Notes: generated by a model not told the origin, from the sequence alone. Shown: positions 10,165 to 23,182, numbered from the stretch's first letter. The stretch is DNA of 64,000 nt from Buddleja alternifolia (GCA_019426215.1 CM033402.1:21147104-21211103), one strand, 5' to 3'. Program-made: numbers and translations.

Positions 10165-11404
10165 CTTCGGCTGATTGGGTCGAAAATAATTACAAAGCCT
10201 TACCCACATCTTATTCAAATTCCAATCTAGGCTAATGGCTATCTTAACAGATTAGTGGATCACATCAAGGAAGTTTAATTTTATTTAGAATTGAAAAGAG
10301 AATGAAAATATTTGAGATTTAGTCGGTTTGAGATAGATCATTAAGAGGACATTTCAGCTAGTTTTGTTAACATAACAAACGAAACTTGTTTATTTTGTTT
10401 ATTCGATATGTTTGAAACTCGTCTTGACTAGTAAAAGATGTAAAATATGTGGACAAGAAAATTAAGTTACTCAACTCGACTAATGTCTGGTTTGATTATA
10501 ACATGTTCATACTCATTCTATTAAACCTATTTTCTATATAAATGTGCCTAGAAAGGAAGTGGTGCGGGACTTTGAACCTTTATTAATAATCTATTTTCTA
10601 TATAAATGTGTGACCAATTCATTGTTGGAATTTTGATTATTACATCAAAAATAATATTAAATAATTAAAAGTCTTATCTTTTAGTGAGTAGCCATATCTA
10701 AGCCATGAATTTTAGGATAATTAAGTGTTGTTAAAGGTTGCAACTATTTTTTTTCCCTTGCAACTATTTTTTTTCCCTAATTGTTAAAGGTTGCAGCTCT
10801 TTTGGATCAATAGTTGTGTCTTTTTATGAAAAATCATGTTGATTGAAAAAGTTGTCTCAAATTCTTTATATACACCAATTTGATACGACAAAATAGTTAC
10901 AAGAAATTCTGAAATCATCTTGCGATTTTCACTTACATGCACTTTTTAGAAGTTCTTGAGGGAGACTTTCAAAATTGATATTCGTGTTAGGAATTCTATA
11001 ACGAAATGTAGCGGAAGTTGAAACACAAAGGTGAATTCCTGAAGTCGAATCACTTTATGACTTTGATGATGTTTTATGTTGCAAGAATATATACATAAAA
11101 TCGAATTACCTCTTGAAGCGTGTGAGGTTGGTTCTACCCAGCAACAATCTCTAGGGACTCCTTGTAAATGGTGGCTAAGTAGAGAAGAGGGGGAAGGTTT
11201 TTCTTTTCTGTATCGTGTTAGTTAGAGAAGAGAATAACTTACGAGTTTTATGATTAAATAAAATACTTTCACATATTAATAAGAATTAATATACATATAC
11301 GTGTACGTGTACATACAGATTATATAATATTATAAATTTACACATGTATATATAAACAATTATGCACATAACTCTTATATATCTATCAACTACAATATAT
11401 ATAT
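10165..11404. other. AT-rich spacer without recognised gene
   Basis: No coding region is supported. A 20 bp unit with a T-run (TTGCAACTATTTTTTTTCCC) is duplicated in tandem at 10738-10777. The end of the stretch is simple AT-rich sequence. Confidence 0.5.
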
Positions 11405-11640
11405 ATAATTATATATATTATAATCATTTAAAATTTATATTATATTATATATTTAAATTATTAACTAATTATAAACACAATTTTTCAAACAAAAACTTAC
11501 ATGATTCGACTGCTACAATAACTTTTGTCTCTTCTGAAAATAAAATCAAACACAAAATCAAACACATTTTCATCAAAGTAAACAACTCCCAATAAAAAAT
11601 TTCACCAAAAAATAACCCTAAAATAGAAACAAACACAACC
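11405..11640 (-). mobile_element. MITE fragment (GGCTGTGTTTGG family)
   Basis: It matches, in reverse orientation, the left half of the complete MITE at 20201-20590, including the block around AACTAATTATAAACAC and the end ACAAACACAACC. The other half is missing. Confidence 0.7.
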
Positions 11641-11884
11641 ACAGATGTGGAAATTGTGGCTAACAAAATGATGTATTTGAGCTATGTAAATGGGGAGATT
11701 TTTATCCACATAAAATAAATTGTCGACAATTGGAACAAGTAAAGAGAAACATTATGATCTCACACATTATTAATTTAAGATCATATATATATATATATAT
11801 ATATAAAAGAAAGCAAAGATGTTACATAAATTAATAATTCAAACAATCAATTATGGTAATGTGGAAATAAAAAGATATAGCAAG

Positions 11885-12254
11885 AATGGTGCCTACAACC
11901 ACCCCTATTTATGTCTATTTTACGGTGTCTACAACTCTTATATATTTTAAAATTATGTATATATACACAATTACACACATAACTCTTATATATTTTATTG
12001 CATCATTGACAATATATATAACCATAATATTATAATCATTTAAAACTTATATTGTATTATATTTTTCAATCATTACCTAATTATAAACACAACTATTCAG
12101 GCAAAAAAATTGCATGATTTGACTGCTACAGTGACTTTTTGTCTTTTCTGAAAATAAAATCAAATATAAAACCAAACACATTCTCATCAAAATACACAAC
12201 TCCCAATATACTTTTTCACCAAAGAAAAACCCCAAAATAGAAACAAACACAGCG
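11885..12254 (-). mobile_element. MITE copy, degraded (GGCTGTGTTTGG family)
   Basis: Another reverse-oriented relative of 20201-20590. The outer half (about 12060-12254, ending AAACAAACACAGCG) is clear; the other half (CCTATTTATGTCTATTTT near 11903) is weak. Confidence 0.6.
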
Positions 12255-14249
12255 TAAATGTTTCAATTATGTATTGTTTGTTTAATAAAATGAGACTTTA
12301 TATCGGTGCTCCACAATTTGATCAAGGCACTACACATCATTTCTAAAGTTAATAAGTTGACAATAATGCTCTCAATAAATTGTATAGAATTCTTATCAAT
12401 AAAAGATGAACTTTCTTCTAAATAATTTTAAGTTTAACTTTGCATATTTTCTTAGAAATAATACAAAACAGAATTGCTCAATATCTCGAGCTTTTTCTTT
12501 TTCCTCTTTATTTTCTTTTTATTAATATAACATCAAAGGCTCAAAACCCAACAGAAAGGTAAAAATGATTGTCAAATGATGATAGAATTAATGAAAGAAC
12601 TCAAATTTACCATCTAGAATAATTGTATTTTTATTTTTGTTAAATTTAATTGAATGCAATTGTCAATCTTTACTCAATATAAATATCGTTTGTTCTAATT
12701 TGAGTTCAAATAAGTAAATAATTTTTAATCAAATTTACTTTTTTTTCTTATGTGTAGCAGTTACTATTACTATAAAATTTGAAATCACGAACTATCGAAT
12801 TAATAAATGCTTTTTTTTGTCTTTTAGTTAGAAAATTATTTGTTATGCTATAAAGCTAGTTTCTCAAATAAAATGATAAGAATTATATATAATAGGCTAA
12901 AGGGCATTTTTATCCATGTATATAAATTTAAATCAAAGTCAGTGCGTTTGTCAACTCCAAAAAAAAAAAAATTAATATATTAACATATAACTATACCAAA
13001 CTACATCTCTCAGTATTCTGATTTTTGTATTGTTGATTATTCCGCAAAAAATAATCACTAAGGAATTAAATAACAAATGTGACTGTAAATCCACTTTCTT
13101 TCTTGAGATTTTTTTTTGGTGCACCAGGGGCATGGTCTGTCCCCACACACAATCAGATGGCTGATTGGTTTTCAAATGGGGGTGGGCATTAATGTGTGGT
13201 GCATGGTGCATCAGGAGCATTGTTCCATGTGCACCATAGCATTTCTCGTCTGGACTGCCCTTAATTGACGTTAAACCTAAAGAACGCAAGGGCATGATTA
13301 GTGTGACTTGCATGACGGAATGAAATGAATGAAGGAATAGAATAATAATGGGAGATTAATGATATTGGTATTGCATATTTTATGTCTGGTAGACTGGTAG
13401 GTTGGTACGTACGAAGCATGAGAAATGAATGAAACTGACATTCCTTAGATCATTTCAATCCTATGATTGATAACTCGAAACGAAGAGTAAGGATTAAATG
13501 AAATTATTTTCAAAGTCTAAATTACTCCTAAGTTTAATTTTTTTTTAATACAAGTAATCACATGAAGAACATATAAGACATTAAGGGTCTGTTTGGTTAG
13601 AGTATTTCTTGGATTAAATTTAGAAATTCATGTGCTCCACAAACAATCTCGTGAATGCAATTTCAGTAGAAAAGTTCACGTCCATTTACGGATCATCAAA
13701 GAATCATTTCTTCATTCAAATTAACAAAATAGGCAAAAAAATAAAACAGAGGAGGGAATTAAAATGTTTTAAGAATATTTTGTATTAAAACTACAATAAG
13801 TGGCGACCACTTCCTTATACAATGTGCCTGAAATTGTATATGATGCCTATGTAAGGGGTGAATTCTTAAGTCACGTGCTTTTCAGTTATGAACAATATAT
13901 AATAAAAAATAACTACTAAATAATATATTTAAATTTTTTCATATTAAGACAAATGATATTGTAGCTTTTTCGCTAATCTTCATTTATAATTGGTTACCAA
14001 TAACTGGATTAGACTAAAAAGGAAATGAAGCTGATTTTATAGCTTTAATAGACACACTTGTTAGTTGTTAATGTATGTAAAATAAAGACATAGTTTTTCA
14101 AATTACTAACTAAACAGAGATTTTGAAAACTTGATAGTTCTTAAATCAAATACTTTTTAACTGATTATTTGAATAATCATATCTATATATATATATATAT
14201 ATATGTGTGTGTATATTAAAAAGAATGTAAACGTTAGTACAAGCACTAA

Positions 14250-14297
<48 letters not shown>

Positions 14298-15300
14298 CTC
14301 AACCTAACATGCCTTAAAGTGTGAAGGGCATCTCAAGGATCTTTTGTCCTTATCTCAAACAAACCTCGTAGATATGCCAAACATCTAGGTTGACACTTGA
14401 CATTTTCTATTTTTCTTTTTAGTGTAATTGAGTATCATAACATTAAAAAGAAAAAAAAATGAGATGGACGTCTGAGTTGATGAATATCTTTGAAATGAGA
14501 GGTGCTGCCGAGGAACTGAGGGACCTTCTCGAGACGCGTGAATTAATCAAAATATCATTTGGAACGTTATGAAGGATTGTCATATTTAGCTTATTATTCA
14601 CATCAGAATAGATTAGATAGAACAACATGGACAGATACACTAGTCTAATGAATTGTGCACTGAATTGTGACTAGATTAGTTAGAACCGTGTTCACATTTA
14701 CTTGTGATTTTTTGCCTTCATTCCCAGCAAAGAAAAGGGAAGCTTCACACGTCAATGAAGATTGAGATCTTGGATTCTACTTTTACCAATAACTCGTGAG
14801 CCTTTCTCTCTCTGCCTTTAGGAAACTGAAATACTTAAAAAAATGTCTTAAATTGTGTTGGATTGAATGATTTGAATGTCATGAATTTCAAATTTCTATA
14901 TAAATTTCATTGAGCTTGTTTAAAATCTGGATGAATTTAAACTACAATAGATTTCAAATACCTTAAAACTAATTTTAACCTATTTTTCAATTATTACAAT
15001 AAATATCAAATCCACCTAATTTAAATTTATTTTAAATTTTATCTTCAAATCCATACATCAAATTGAACTCACCAAATACAACCACAACCTTAGAGAGAAA
15101 TGGTCAGTAGTGAAACCTAGTTATTGTGCCATGAGTTCCATAGGATTTGCCAAATATTTAACATATTATTAAATTTAAGTTAATTTAGAAAACATTACTC
15201 AAAAGTTATTTTGTTGTATATTTTAAATAGAGAAATCATTGAAAAAATATTTAATATTTGAAAAGAAATATTGTCCTTAAACATCCATGTGAACCTCTAT
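12255..15300. other. AT-rich intergenic DNA
   Basis: No gene is supported. A GC-richer block at about 13110-13250 contains two diverged direct copies of a GGTGCAYCAGGRGCAT motif. A GGGTCTGTTTGGTT start at 13587 looks like a MITE end, but I found no convincing partner. Confidence 0.45.
14251..14297. repeat. (AAT)n microsatellite
   Basis: A trinucleotide ATA/AAT run of about 47 bp. Confidence 0.95.
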
Positions 15301-16785
15301 CCTGAAATGCATAACAAACGCTACTAAAAAGTTTTGAGAAAATTGCAAATTTAGTCTCACAATTATAGGGGTGTGGCAAAAATAATCCTATTATTTCTGA
15401 CACTAGTAATTTAGCGACATCAACTTTGAAAAACTCGCGAATTTGGTCCAATTTTGACTAGAGAATTACAATTTGGCCGGAAATTAGTCACATGCCACAC
15501 ACATGACCCCCAATTTGGGAATTGTTTGATTTTCTAGCAATTATTGCTTATATGGACTATGGAGTGTGCCACATTGGATACTTGATGCCATATAGACACT
15601 ATGTTGGAGGGATATTTGCCTATTTCTTTTAAATTTCATTTATTGTAAAATACTAGATGGAAAAAATATCTTTAAAAAATATTTATCAAATTTTTTTTAA
15701 AAATATTTAAAATTATTTTATTGGTAAAAATCAAACTATTTAATATTTAAGTTGTTATATAAATTTAAATTTTATATTTGAAAAACAGCTGTACAAAATA
15801 CCAATAGAAAATTGCATAAAATTACAAATATTTTATATTTAAAACTATTATAATTATTAAATTAACATCTATCAAAATTCTACATAGTATTTTAAACAAA
15901 TTCTTATACATTAATAAAATTGTTTTTTACTAGCAAAACAAAATAATTTAATATTTGAATTATTTAGAATAGATTTGGTAAAATGTGAAAATTTTCATAA
16001 TTAAGAATCTATAGAAATTATTTATTAATACATTGTGTAATTTAAATGAAAAATATTTCAAGAAAAATAAAAATAAAAAAAGAAATTGGGTCTTCTTCCC
16101 CAGCCCACCCCGACCCCGACCCCCACCCTCACACGACCATTTCCCCCGATTTCTTCCCCTTGCACCGCCCTCTCTCACCGGCGCTCCGAACTCAGAGATG
16201 TAAGATGAGAACCGATCCTCTGCAAACACATACTCAAAGTAAAACACACAACGAAAAATACATACACATATGGTGAAAAAACAGGCTGGGAGGGGCGCAA
16301 TCGGTGGTTGGAGGTCGAGGCTCGGGGTAGTCCCCTGCTGTTTGAGGAAGATGGGGGTTTATTTTTTTCCTTTTTTTTCAATTTGTTAAATTTATTTGAT
16401 ATATTAATTTAAAAAATTAACTGATTTGTTTATTTATGTATATTAGTTTTCTATATTAATTTTCCACTAGCCATTTCTTTTCCACTTGAGATTTGGCTAT
16501 TTGATCACTTGGCGAAATTGCTAAATTGGATGTCCACCTAGGCCATTTGGCCTGAAAATAAATAAATAAACAATCCCTAAATTGGATGGTCATATGTGTT
16601 GCATGTGACTAATTTCCGGCCAAATTAAAATTCTACGGTCAAAATTGGATTTCACTTGCGAGTTTTTCAAAGTTATAGTCCCTAAATTGCCAGTGGCATA
16701 AATAACGGGACTATTTTTATCACATGTCTATAATTACGGGACTAAATTTGCAATTTTCTCCACAATGTATGTTCTGCATTTCAGA
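15301..16785. mobile_element. DNA transposon with ~200 bp inverted repeats
   Basis: The left 15301-15525 and the reverse complement of 16568-16785 match at most positions, including GAGAAAATTGCAAATTTAGT, AACTTTGAAAAACTCGC and GGCCGGAAATTAGTCACATG. The interior is very AT-rich except for a GC-rich block at 16098-16350 resembling captured DNA. No transposase is seen. The GAGAAAAWTGC start resembles the Mutator-like element at 30063-30822, so this may be a relative, but no 9 bp target duplication could be read. Confidence 0.75.
16098..16350. other. GC-rich cargo within long-TIR element
   Basis: C-rich sequence (CCCACCCCGACCCCGACCCC) followed by GC-rich sequence, unlike the AT-rich remainder of the element. 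The reading frames on both strands are short and low in complexity; I recognise no protein. Confidence 0.4.
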
Positions 16786-17106
16786 AAATAAATATAGCAT
16801 TTATACAATAATCTAAGATAAAATAATCCAGCATGACATAAAGAATACCATTGCTAAAGACACGAAATATAATCAGAAAGCTAAATATTTCAACCTTTAT
16901 ACTACCTATAAGAAAAAGATAAGCAATTAGCAATATATTCTATGAATTAAACTATATTAAAGAAACTGAAACTGAAGTGCATGGATAAAATCATAAAACT
17001 AGTATGTAATCAATTATTAATATTTAATATTAGAAAACTAGTTTTTGTTCTAAAGTTTTATTATGACATTGTTGTTCAAATACAAATGCCAATCAACCTC
17101 AAAACT

Positions 17107-17636
17107 ACATTTGATATCACCTCTCTCTCTCTCTCTCTTTTATCTGAAAACTCTACCCCTCTTTTTCTTCTCCATTCATGATGGCTTGGTGAAACAGTAG
17201 CCTTTATCACCACTGTTGCCACCATCATCATCGACGGGCTGGGTTGAAACACCTCCTTCAAGTTGTATATCCCTACTTCAAATCTAACTAGATAGAGATG
17301 GGATTTAACGAGACAGATGGATCTGACAAAATGAAAACGGGTGATACATTATATTTTATAGAGTTTTTTTCCAATATTTGTTTTAGTATTTTGTTTTTTT
17401 TCTCTCGAATGAGAGTTTCATCTCTTTTGAACAAGAGTGTGGTCCTTTATAGATGAGTTTTCTTTTGCTCGTTTGTTTTTTCTTGAGATTTCTTATCTTG
17501 AAAAAATTTGATATTTGGTGATTCAATCATTCTTAATTACATTATTAGAGACAATTTAAGTTGTATTGTTTTTGGCGTTATAAACTTTTTATTGAATGAA
17601 ATAAGATGACCGTTTGTTCTCAAAAAAAGAAAAAAA
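17107..17636 (+). mobile_element. Retroposed insert with poly(A) and 16 bp TSD
   Basis: The insert is flanked by the perfect direct repeat AATCAACCTCAAAACT at 17091-17106 and 17637-17652, and it ends in an A-rich tail (CAAAAAAAGAAAAAAA). This is the signature of target-primed reverse transcription by a LINE machinery. The body starts with a CT microsatellite and ends with an ATTGAATGAAATAAGATGACC stretch like a plant LINE tail. No long frame is present, so it is a 5'-truncated LINE or a retroposed transcript. Confidence 0.8.
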
Positions 17637-17808
17637 AATCAACCTCAAAACTCCACGGGAAAGTATTTTAGGAGCTCACACTTTCAATTCTTGAAAAGAC
17701 GACAACATTTTGGTACTTTTTACTATGCAGGATATATAGTATAAAAAAAAAAAAAATTAAGCTATGCTCTGATAGTAAATAAATGAAACTACTTCAATTT
17801 GATTGATC

Positions 17809-17998
17809 CTTTTTTTTTTTCGGTTACCTACCACAGTATCTTGGGTATTGCCGGATTAATATGTTGGTCGACCCGGGTCGTACACCTGGCTTGGTGGGTG
17901 AGTCTCCCAACGGAGGTAACTGCGTACACAAGGAATCGAACTCGAGACTTTGCTTAAGTGAAACCAAGGTGCTTACCACTTGCACCAACCCCGTTGGT
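17809..17998 (-). mobile_element. tRNA-derived SINE
   Basis: On the minus strand it carries a pol III box A-like TGGTGCAAGTGG (17976-17987) and a box B-like GTTCGATTCC (17932-17941), followed by a GC-rich body and an A-tail (T-run at 17810-17820). The flanks ATTTGATTGATC (17797-17808) and ATTTGATTCATC (17999-18010) are a 12 bp target duplication with one mismatch. It would be mobilised by a LINE. Confidence 0.85.
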
Positions 17999-18010
17999 AT
18001 TTGATTCATC

Positions 18011-18513
18011 TTTTGCCATGCCTTAACTCTTGTAACAATTGGCGTAATAAAAGATTCTGTAATAAAAAAACTATTTTTCTTGTGGTGGGAACTACAGAAG
18101 TAATTAACCCTTTTATGGATTTATTTTAACTTCATGACTAGAGTTGAAAAATGATGGTTTTTGTATTTTTATACTATTACACATCATTACTTTTAGTTTA
18201 AATGATATTTAAAAAAAAATCTACTTTTAAAAAATGAAGCCATATATTGAGGACATTAAGGAAAGAACAATATATTTAGACTAGAGAGTATAGGGCCCGA
18301 TTGGATTGCACGTCATTTCTTATTTTTGAATTTTTCAGAGATTTTTTTTATATTAAAAATGCATTTGTTTGACATCTTATAAAAAATATCTCAAAGAAAT
18401 TTTACACTTTATTTTCCTTGAAAAATAAATTTAAGTTGCATTTCTCTCAAGATTTCCCCATGAAATTTAGAGTTTTTTAGTATTTATGATTAGACAAATC
18501 ACCCAATCGTTAA
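18011..18513. other. AT-rich spacer
   Basis: No gene is seen. A GGGCCCGATTGGATTG start at 18294 and ATCACCCAATCG near 18499 suggest weak inverted ends of a degraded MITE, but the match is poor. Confidence 0.35.
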
Positions 18514-19456
18514 TGTAGATGTCCGGTGCACCAATTTATTTTGGGCTCCAATGTTGTAATAGATAGACTCTATAGACAATATTTTCCTTATAAATAAAGT
18601 CAATTCTTATATGGCAATCTTCATTCTTGTATTTATATCTTGCATGTGCTAGAATGAAGTCCCTTAGGATCACACATGGCTATGAGACATCATCGCGCAT
18701 CGGGAATGGCAATGATGGAATACGTCTCTAAGGCTGTGATCCTTAAACTATGTTCCAAGTCATAAAAGGTTTGTCAAGATGAGGGATATTGACGAACCCG
18801 AAAGACATGCTTGTACGATACATACTCTAGGAGAGTGTACCTCGTTTCATAGGTGCTGGCATGGTGAAAGCCGATATATGTATGAGGCTTCCTATTTGGA
18901 ATAGGTAAACCGAACCACCCCAAGGAAGTTCCTTAAAAGGAATCTCAGTCGAATCTGGAACTTTCTACGATCACGTAGTATAAGAGTAATCCTCATGGAC
19001 TTGAAATTCCATATGATATCTTATATATGATCCATTAAACTTTGACTTGCTTCATGATCTATTAAGATCGCTATGGAGTATTTTGGGTATAATCTGATCA
19101 TATATGGAGATACATGAGAATCAATATGGGATCCATCTCTGACTTGTATTATCAGTGCATCTCCTTTGTTTAGAATAAGTAAGTTGACTTAGGAAATCTT
19201 CGGCCGAAGTAGGACTTCTAAAGAGGCGTAGGGTTTCCTCGTTTAGAACGTTAAAGTCAACTATATTGTAAATGGAAAACATAGATATTGAGTTATTAGG
19301 ATTTTGACTAAACCTACACCCTAGAATTAATCAGGAGATCATTATGGAAGGATCTTACTTATACGAGAATCGTGATTGTGAAATGCGTATCCTTACTTAT
19401 CGATTATGTCTAGGTCTTCGTGACCCGTTGCTAGACAGTAACCACGATTTGTAGGT

Positions 19457-19488
19457 GTCTTGAATTAGTATGGTGGCTAATTCAAGAC
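19457..19488. repeat. 12 bp perfect hairpin in LTR
   Basis: GTCTTGAATTAG pairs with CTAATTCAAGAC across an 8-base loop. A much longer foldback occupies the comparable place in the related LTR at 63342-63509. Confidence 0.8.
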
Positions 19489-20200
19489 TTCATTAAATTA
19501 AGTTGTATTTAATCTAGTATTTCTATTTTTGGAATGTACATTAGCACTTTTGGGAAAGTATACTGACTACCAGTACATAAACGAGCCTAAGGGGTCACAC
19601 ACTAACTCTGTAGAGTTTCCGCTTTAAGTGTGAGTTAATCAATTTGAGAAATTGTGTACTTTGCTTATAGGGAATATAAATTAATTAGTAGAGACTCATT
19701 AATTGAGACTATGATTAATTAATTAATGGACTTAGTATAGTCCAAGTAATTTATTTAATTGGGGTGGACTCAAGTTAAATAAATAATATGAGTATTTGGT
19801 GGAAATAAATAAAGCATGACTTTATTTATTGGAATTAATTAAAAGGATTGCATTCGTTGTAATTAATTAATTGGAGTCAAAGATTAAATCAAGAGATTAA
19901 AACCTGAACTCCAAGACTAGAAGGAGGCGTGTGATAGGTGTGTGGAAGGGAAGGAACTCTTTCCTTCCTCAACTTCTTGATCAAAGGTAAATCATTGGAT
20001 AGTTTATGTAATTAAGGAAAGATGAGTTACTTGGTTAATAATTCTATTCCTTAAAGGATTATGTGTATATTAGATATACATATAAGAATATATATATATA
20101 TATATATAATATCGATACATGATAGGCGTGTATAATGTATGTATATATATATATTACTTATTATATATTATGAAAGAATCCTAGATAAGGAAAAAACTAT

Positions 20201-20590
20201 GGCTGTGTTTGGTTTTATATTGGGGTTTTTTTTGGTGAAAATTTTGGTGAAAAGGTTTATTGGAAGTTGTGTATTTTGATGAAAATGTGTTTGGTTTAGT
20301 GTTTGATTTTATTTTTAGAAGAGACAAAAGTTACTGTAACAGTCAAATCATGTAAGTTTTTGTCTGAAAAGTTGTGTTTATAATTAGTTAATGATTGAAA
20401 AATATAATATAATATAAGTTTTAAATGATTTTATTGTAGTTGATGTAATTAGTAGGTACCCAAAAATAGAGACAAATAGGGAGACAATAGCTGACAATTT
20501 TTTTGACCAAAAAAATCATTTTTGGTCAAAAAAACACAAAACAAACAAGTTTTGGCCAAAATGGGTTTGAAAACAAAACCAAACACAGCC
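20201..20590. mobile_element. Complete MITE inside the copia LTR
   Basis: Terminal inverted repeats GGCTGTGTTTGGTTTT and AAAACCAAACACAGCC are perfect, and the 390 bp body is AT-rich and non-coding. The three flanking bases are TAT on both sides, consistent with a 3 bp target duplication as in PIF/Harbinger MITEs, although that superfamily usually prefers TWA. It inserted after the LTR element. Confidence 0.85.
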
Positions 20591-21043
20591 TATATCTTGG
20601 AGATTAAGTAATTCGCTTATATCAAACTCTATTAGGGTTTAGATTCTACGTCTATATATATGTGATCAAGCAAGAGAGAAATACACATGTTATTTTTCTT
20701 AGTAAAAATCGGCCATCACATTAAAAGAAAAAGAAAAGTTCGTTCTTCTCCCTCTCACCTTAGTTGCCCCTTAGCCAAATATTCAAGGTGTAATTTTCTC
20801 ATGTGTTGAGCTTAATTACTCACTAAATATATTCCTCGCCATTTCACATAAGTCTAGAAATAAGTTCTAGATTCGTTCTATTGGCTAGCACCGGAAATAG
20901 GACGATTGGAAATTCAAGGAGGTGTGCACTATTCTTAGAGGCACGGCAATTGAAGCGCTACAACCGGAGATACAAAAGGGTGATTTTGTGAGGCAATGAA
21001 TTACGAGTTTTGGAAGCTCGTAGCGAGTTGATAAAGATCTAAC

Positions 21044-21102
21044 CGAAACATAAAATTACCAACACCGAAAATAAAATTCTCTGTTGGTAATTTTATGTTT
21101 CG
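21044..21102. repeat. Perfect 20 bp inverted repeat near the LTR end
   Basis: CGAAACATAAAATTACCAAC (21044-21063) and its exact complement (21083-21102) flank a 19-base loop, about 130 bp before the LTR end. The stem has no mismatch although the rest of the element is decayed. Confidence 0.85.
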
Positions 21103-21234
21103 CTTTTATGTTATATACGAATTAATCGATCCGACTGAATCTGTGCCGGGGTGTTTTATATTTATGCTTACGTTTAGACTAAAATTCTAACCTTTCGCTG
21201 ACTTAGTCACCACGGGGATCACCCAACCCAACAA

Positions 21235-21247
21235 TGGTATCAGAGCC
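21235..21247 (+). promoter_or_regulatory. Primer binding site, initiator Met tRNA
   Basis: TGGTATCAGAGCC, one base downstream of the LTR end CCCAACA. Confidence 0.9.
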
Positions 21248-21650
21248 TGGTTGGCTCGATTAATTTGTATTTGTGTGATTTACCTGTTTTCGTTTATGCT
21301 AATGAAAATCGAAAAGCATGCTAAATTAATATGTTCTTTGTTAATTATGAATTATGCTAATTGGGATTGAATTTGTTTTAATTTTAATCTTGATGAATTC
21401 TGTATTAAAATGAAATTTGGTATCAAGAATCAATAAAAAACGGGAATCGGCTTTAGGTGGTAACTCGAGATTTGAGACTGCTTTGCAAAGAGACGTTGCA
21501 CAAAATGTATTTCGAAAGGCGCCATTGGGTGACTGCGTCGTGCGTGCAGCCACCCGACGATCCTTGATTAATTTTTTTTCATGGAATTAAATTAATTTTG
21601 GAAATTAGAAATTTCGAAAAATATGATTCTTAAAAATTGGATTTTCAAGC

Positions 21651-21960
21651 GACAAAAATCACTGTAGCAGTCAAATCATGCAAGTTTTTATCTGAAAAGT
21701 TGTGTTTATAATTAGTTAATGATTGAAGAATAAAATATAATATAAGTTTTAAATGATTATAATACTATGGTTATATATATATATATATATATATATAAAT
21801 ATATTGTAGTTGATGTAATTAGTAGGCACCCTAAAGTAGACACAAATAGGGAGACAATAGCTGACAATTTTTTTGACAAAAAAAGTCCTTCTTGGTCAAA
21901 AAAACATATAGCAAACAAGTTTTGGCCGAAATGTGTTTGAAAACAAAAGCAAACACAACC
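21651..21960. mobile_element. MITE copy, truncated (GGCTGTGTTTGG family)
   Basis: Closely matches positions about 20325-20590 of the complete copy, in the same orientation, with a TA microsatellite expanded in the middle (about 21773-21800). The left terminal repeat is missing and the right one is mutated (GCAAACACAACC). It lies in the leader of the outer copia element. Confidence 0.75.
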
Positions 21961-23182
21961 TTTGTTTTTGAAACCTTACAAGTGGAAATTTTTGGAAATT
22001 AGATTTTCGAAAATTATATATTATTTTATGTTGAGATTTATGATTTTAGAAATTATTTATTTCAAGCCTAGAAATAATATTTCAAAGAAAAATTCAAATA
22101 AATCCCAATATGCATGATTTAAATGGAACGATGAATGTGTAAATTTAAATATCGTATTTATGTGCGCTTGGCATGATTTATGTGATATAGGATGCACAAC
22201 GAGCCTAGGTTATGCATCTGGTTTTGTTTGCATGTAATTACTAGAGTTGTAAAAATAGCTGGCTTGGCTCCTTTTATTTTCTGTCATTAGAGTAGTCTAT
22301 AATTAGATTATAGTTTTAATCAAAGACGAAGAATGAAGATGGAGGCCAAATTGAATATCTATAAGCTGTGGAGATTCCATTGTAATAGATTAGTTGTTTT
22401 TACATTCCTAGAAGTCCAGACCCACTTTGACTCAGTGCGTTGCATAGGTTAGGGCTCGAGGTGGTTCATCCTTATTTACTAGCTTTGTGGATGTTTATTT
22501 TATCTATCATGTATATTATGTTATGTGTTTGGAATGCATGCACATGATAGATAACCTAAACAAGATAATTGTAATCTAATGAGACCAATCACATGTTTAA
22601 TTCCCTCCTGAGAAAATACTAGGCTTATGGGGAATAAAAGATGGGATCCTTAATTCCTTGGCTTCCATCATAAGTAAATGACATGAGAAATGCCGTCGAG
22701 TATCGAATCTGTTGTCATAAAATCGGGGTGGATTCAATAAAAGGTAGGTTGTGATCACAATTAAGCATAGAGATGCCCCGTGAGATTTTTTTTGTCTATT
22801 ACTGGCTCATGATGAATCGACCACGTGATATTTGATGGATCAAGCCTAACATTGACTAGCATATGGGCTCATAAAATTGGGGCATATGTGAAAGATGAGG
22901 AAAAACGATCTTGAGAACTATCCAACGAGGTAGAAGGCTCGGTAAGGCTACCACTTGGACCAATCATATGGGCTCATAAAATTGGGGTATAAGGTTGCAA
23001 CCTAAGTGGATCTCAGGCCTACTAAAAAAAGATGATGTCTCTTTCGAATTTCACCAAGAAGGTGGTGGGATTTGAAAAAATAGTGGGAGACTTGTACAAT
23101 TAAAGACCAAATTGTATAAGGACCTTATTTAGAAAATATGCTAATTATCTGCCTCGCTTATTATTTTTGTAGATCAATCATA

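Larger units (their letters stand above)
18514..21233 (+). repeat. 5' LTR of outer copia element
   Basis: The right end is fixed by the primer binding site one base further on and by the CCCAACA end. The left end is a best guess at a TG near 18514; a start near 18555 is also possible. The LTR contains a 390 bp MITE (20201-20590), a 12 bp perfect hairpin (19457-19488) and a 20 bp perfect hairpin (21044-21102). Diverged LTR sequence of the same type recurs at 63.1-64.0 kb. Confidence 0.65.

Noticed and set aside
9469..10218. Frames of 60-130 residues on both strands
   Set aside because: They lie in the second LTR of the same element and are not conserved with the first LTR in frame.
13587..14130. 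A complete MITE starting GGGTCTGTTTGGTT
   Set aside because: I could not find a matching inverted end or target duplication.
17932..17987. A host tRNA gene
   Set aside because: Box A and box B motifs are present but no cloverleaf or acceptor stem forms; A-tail and target duplication identify a SINE.
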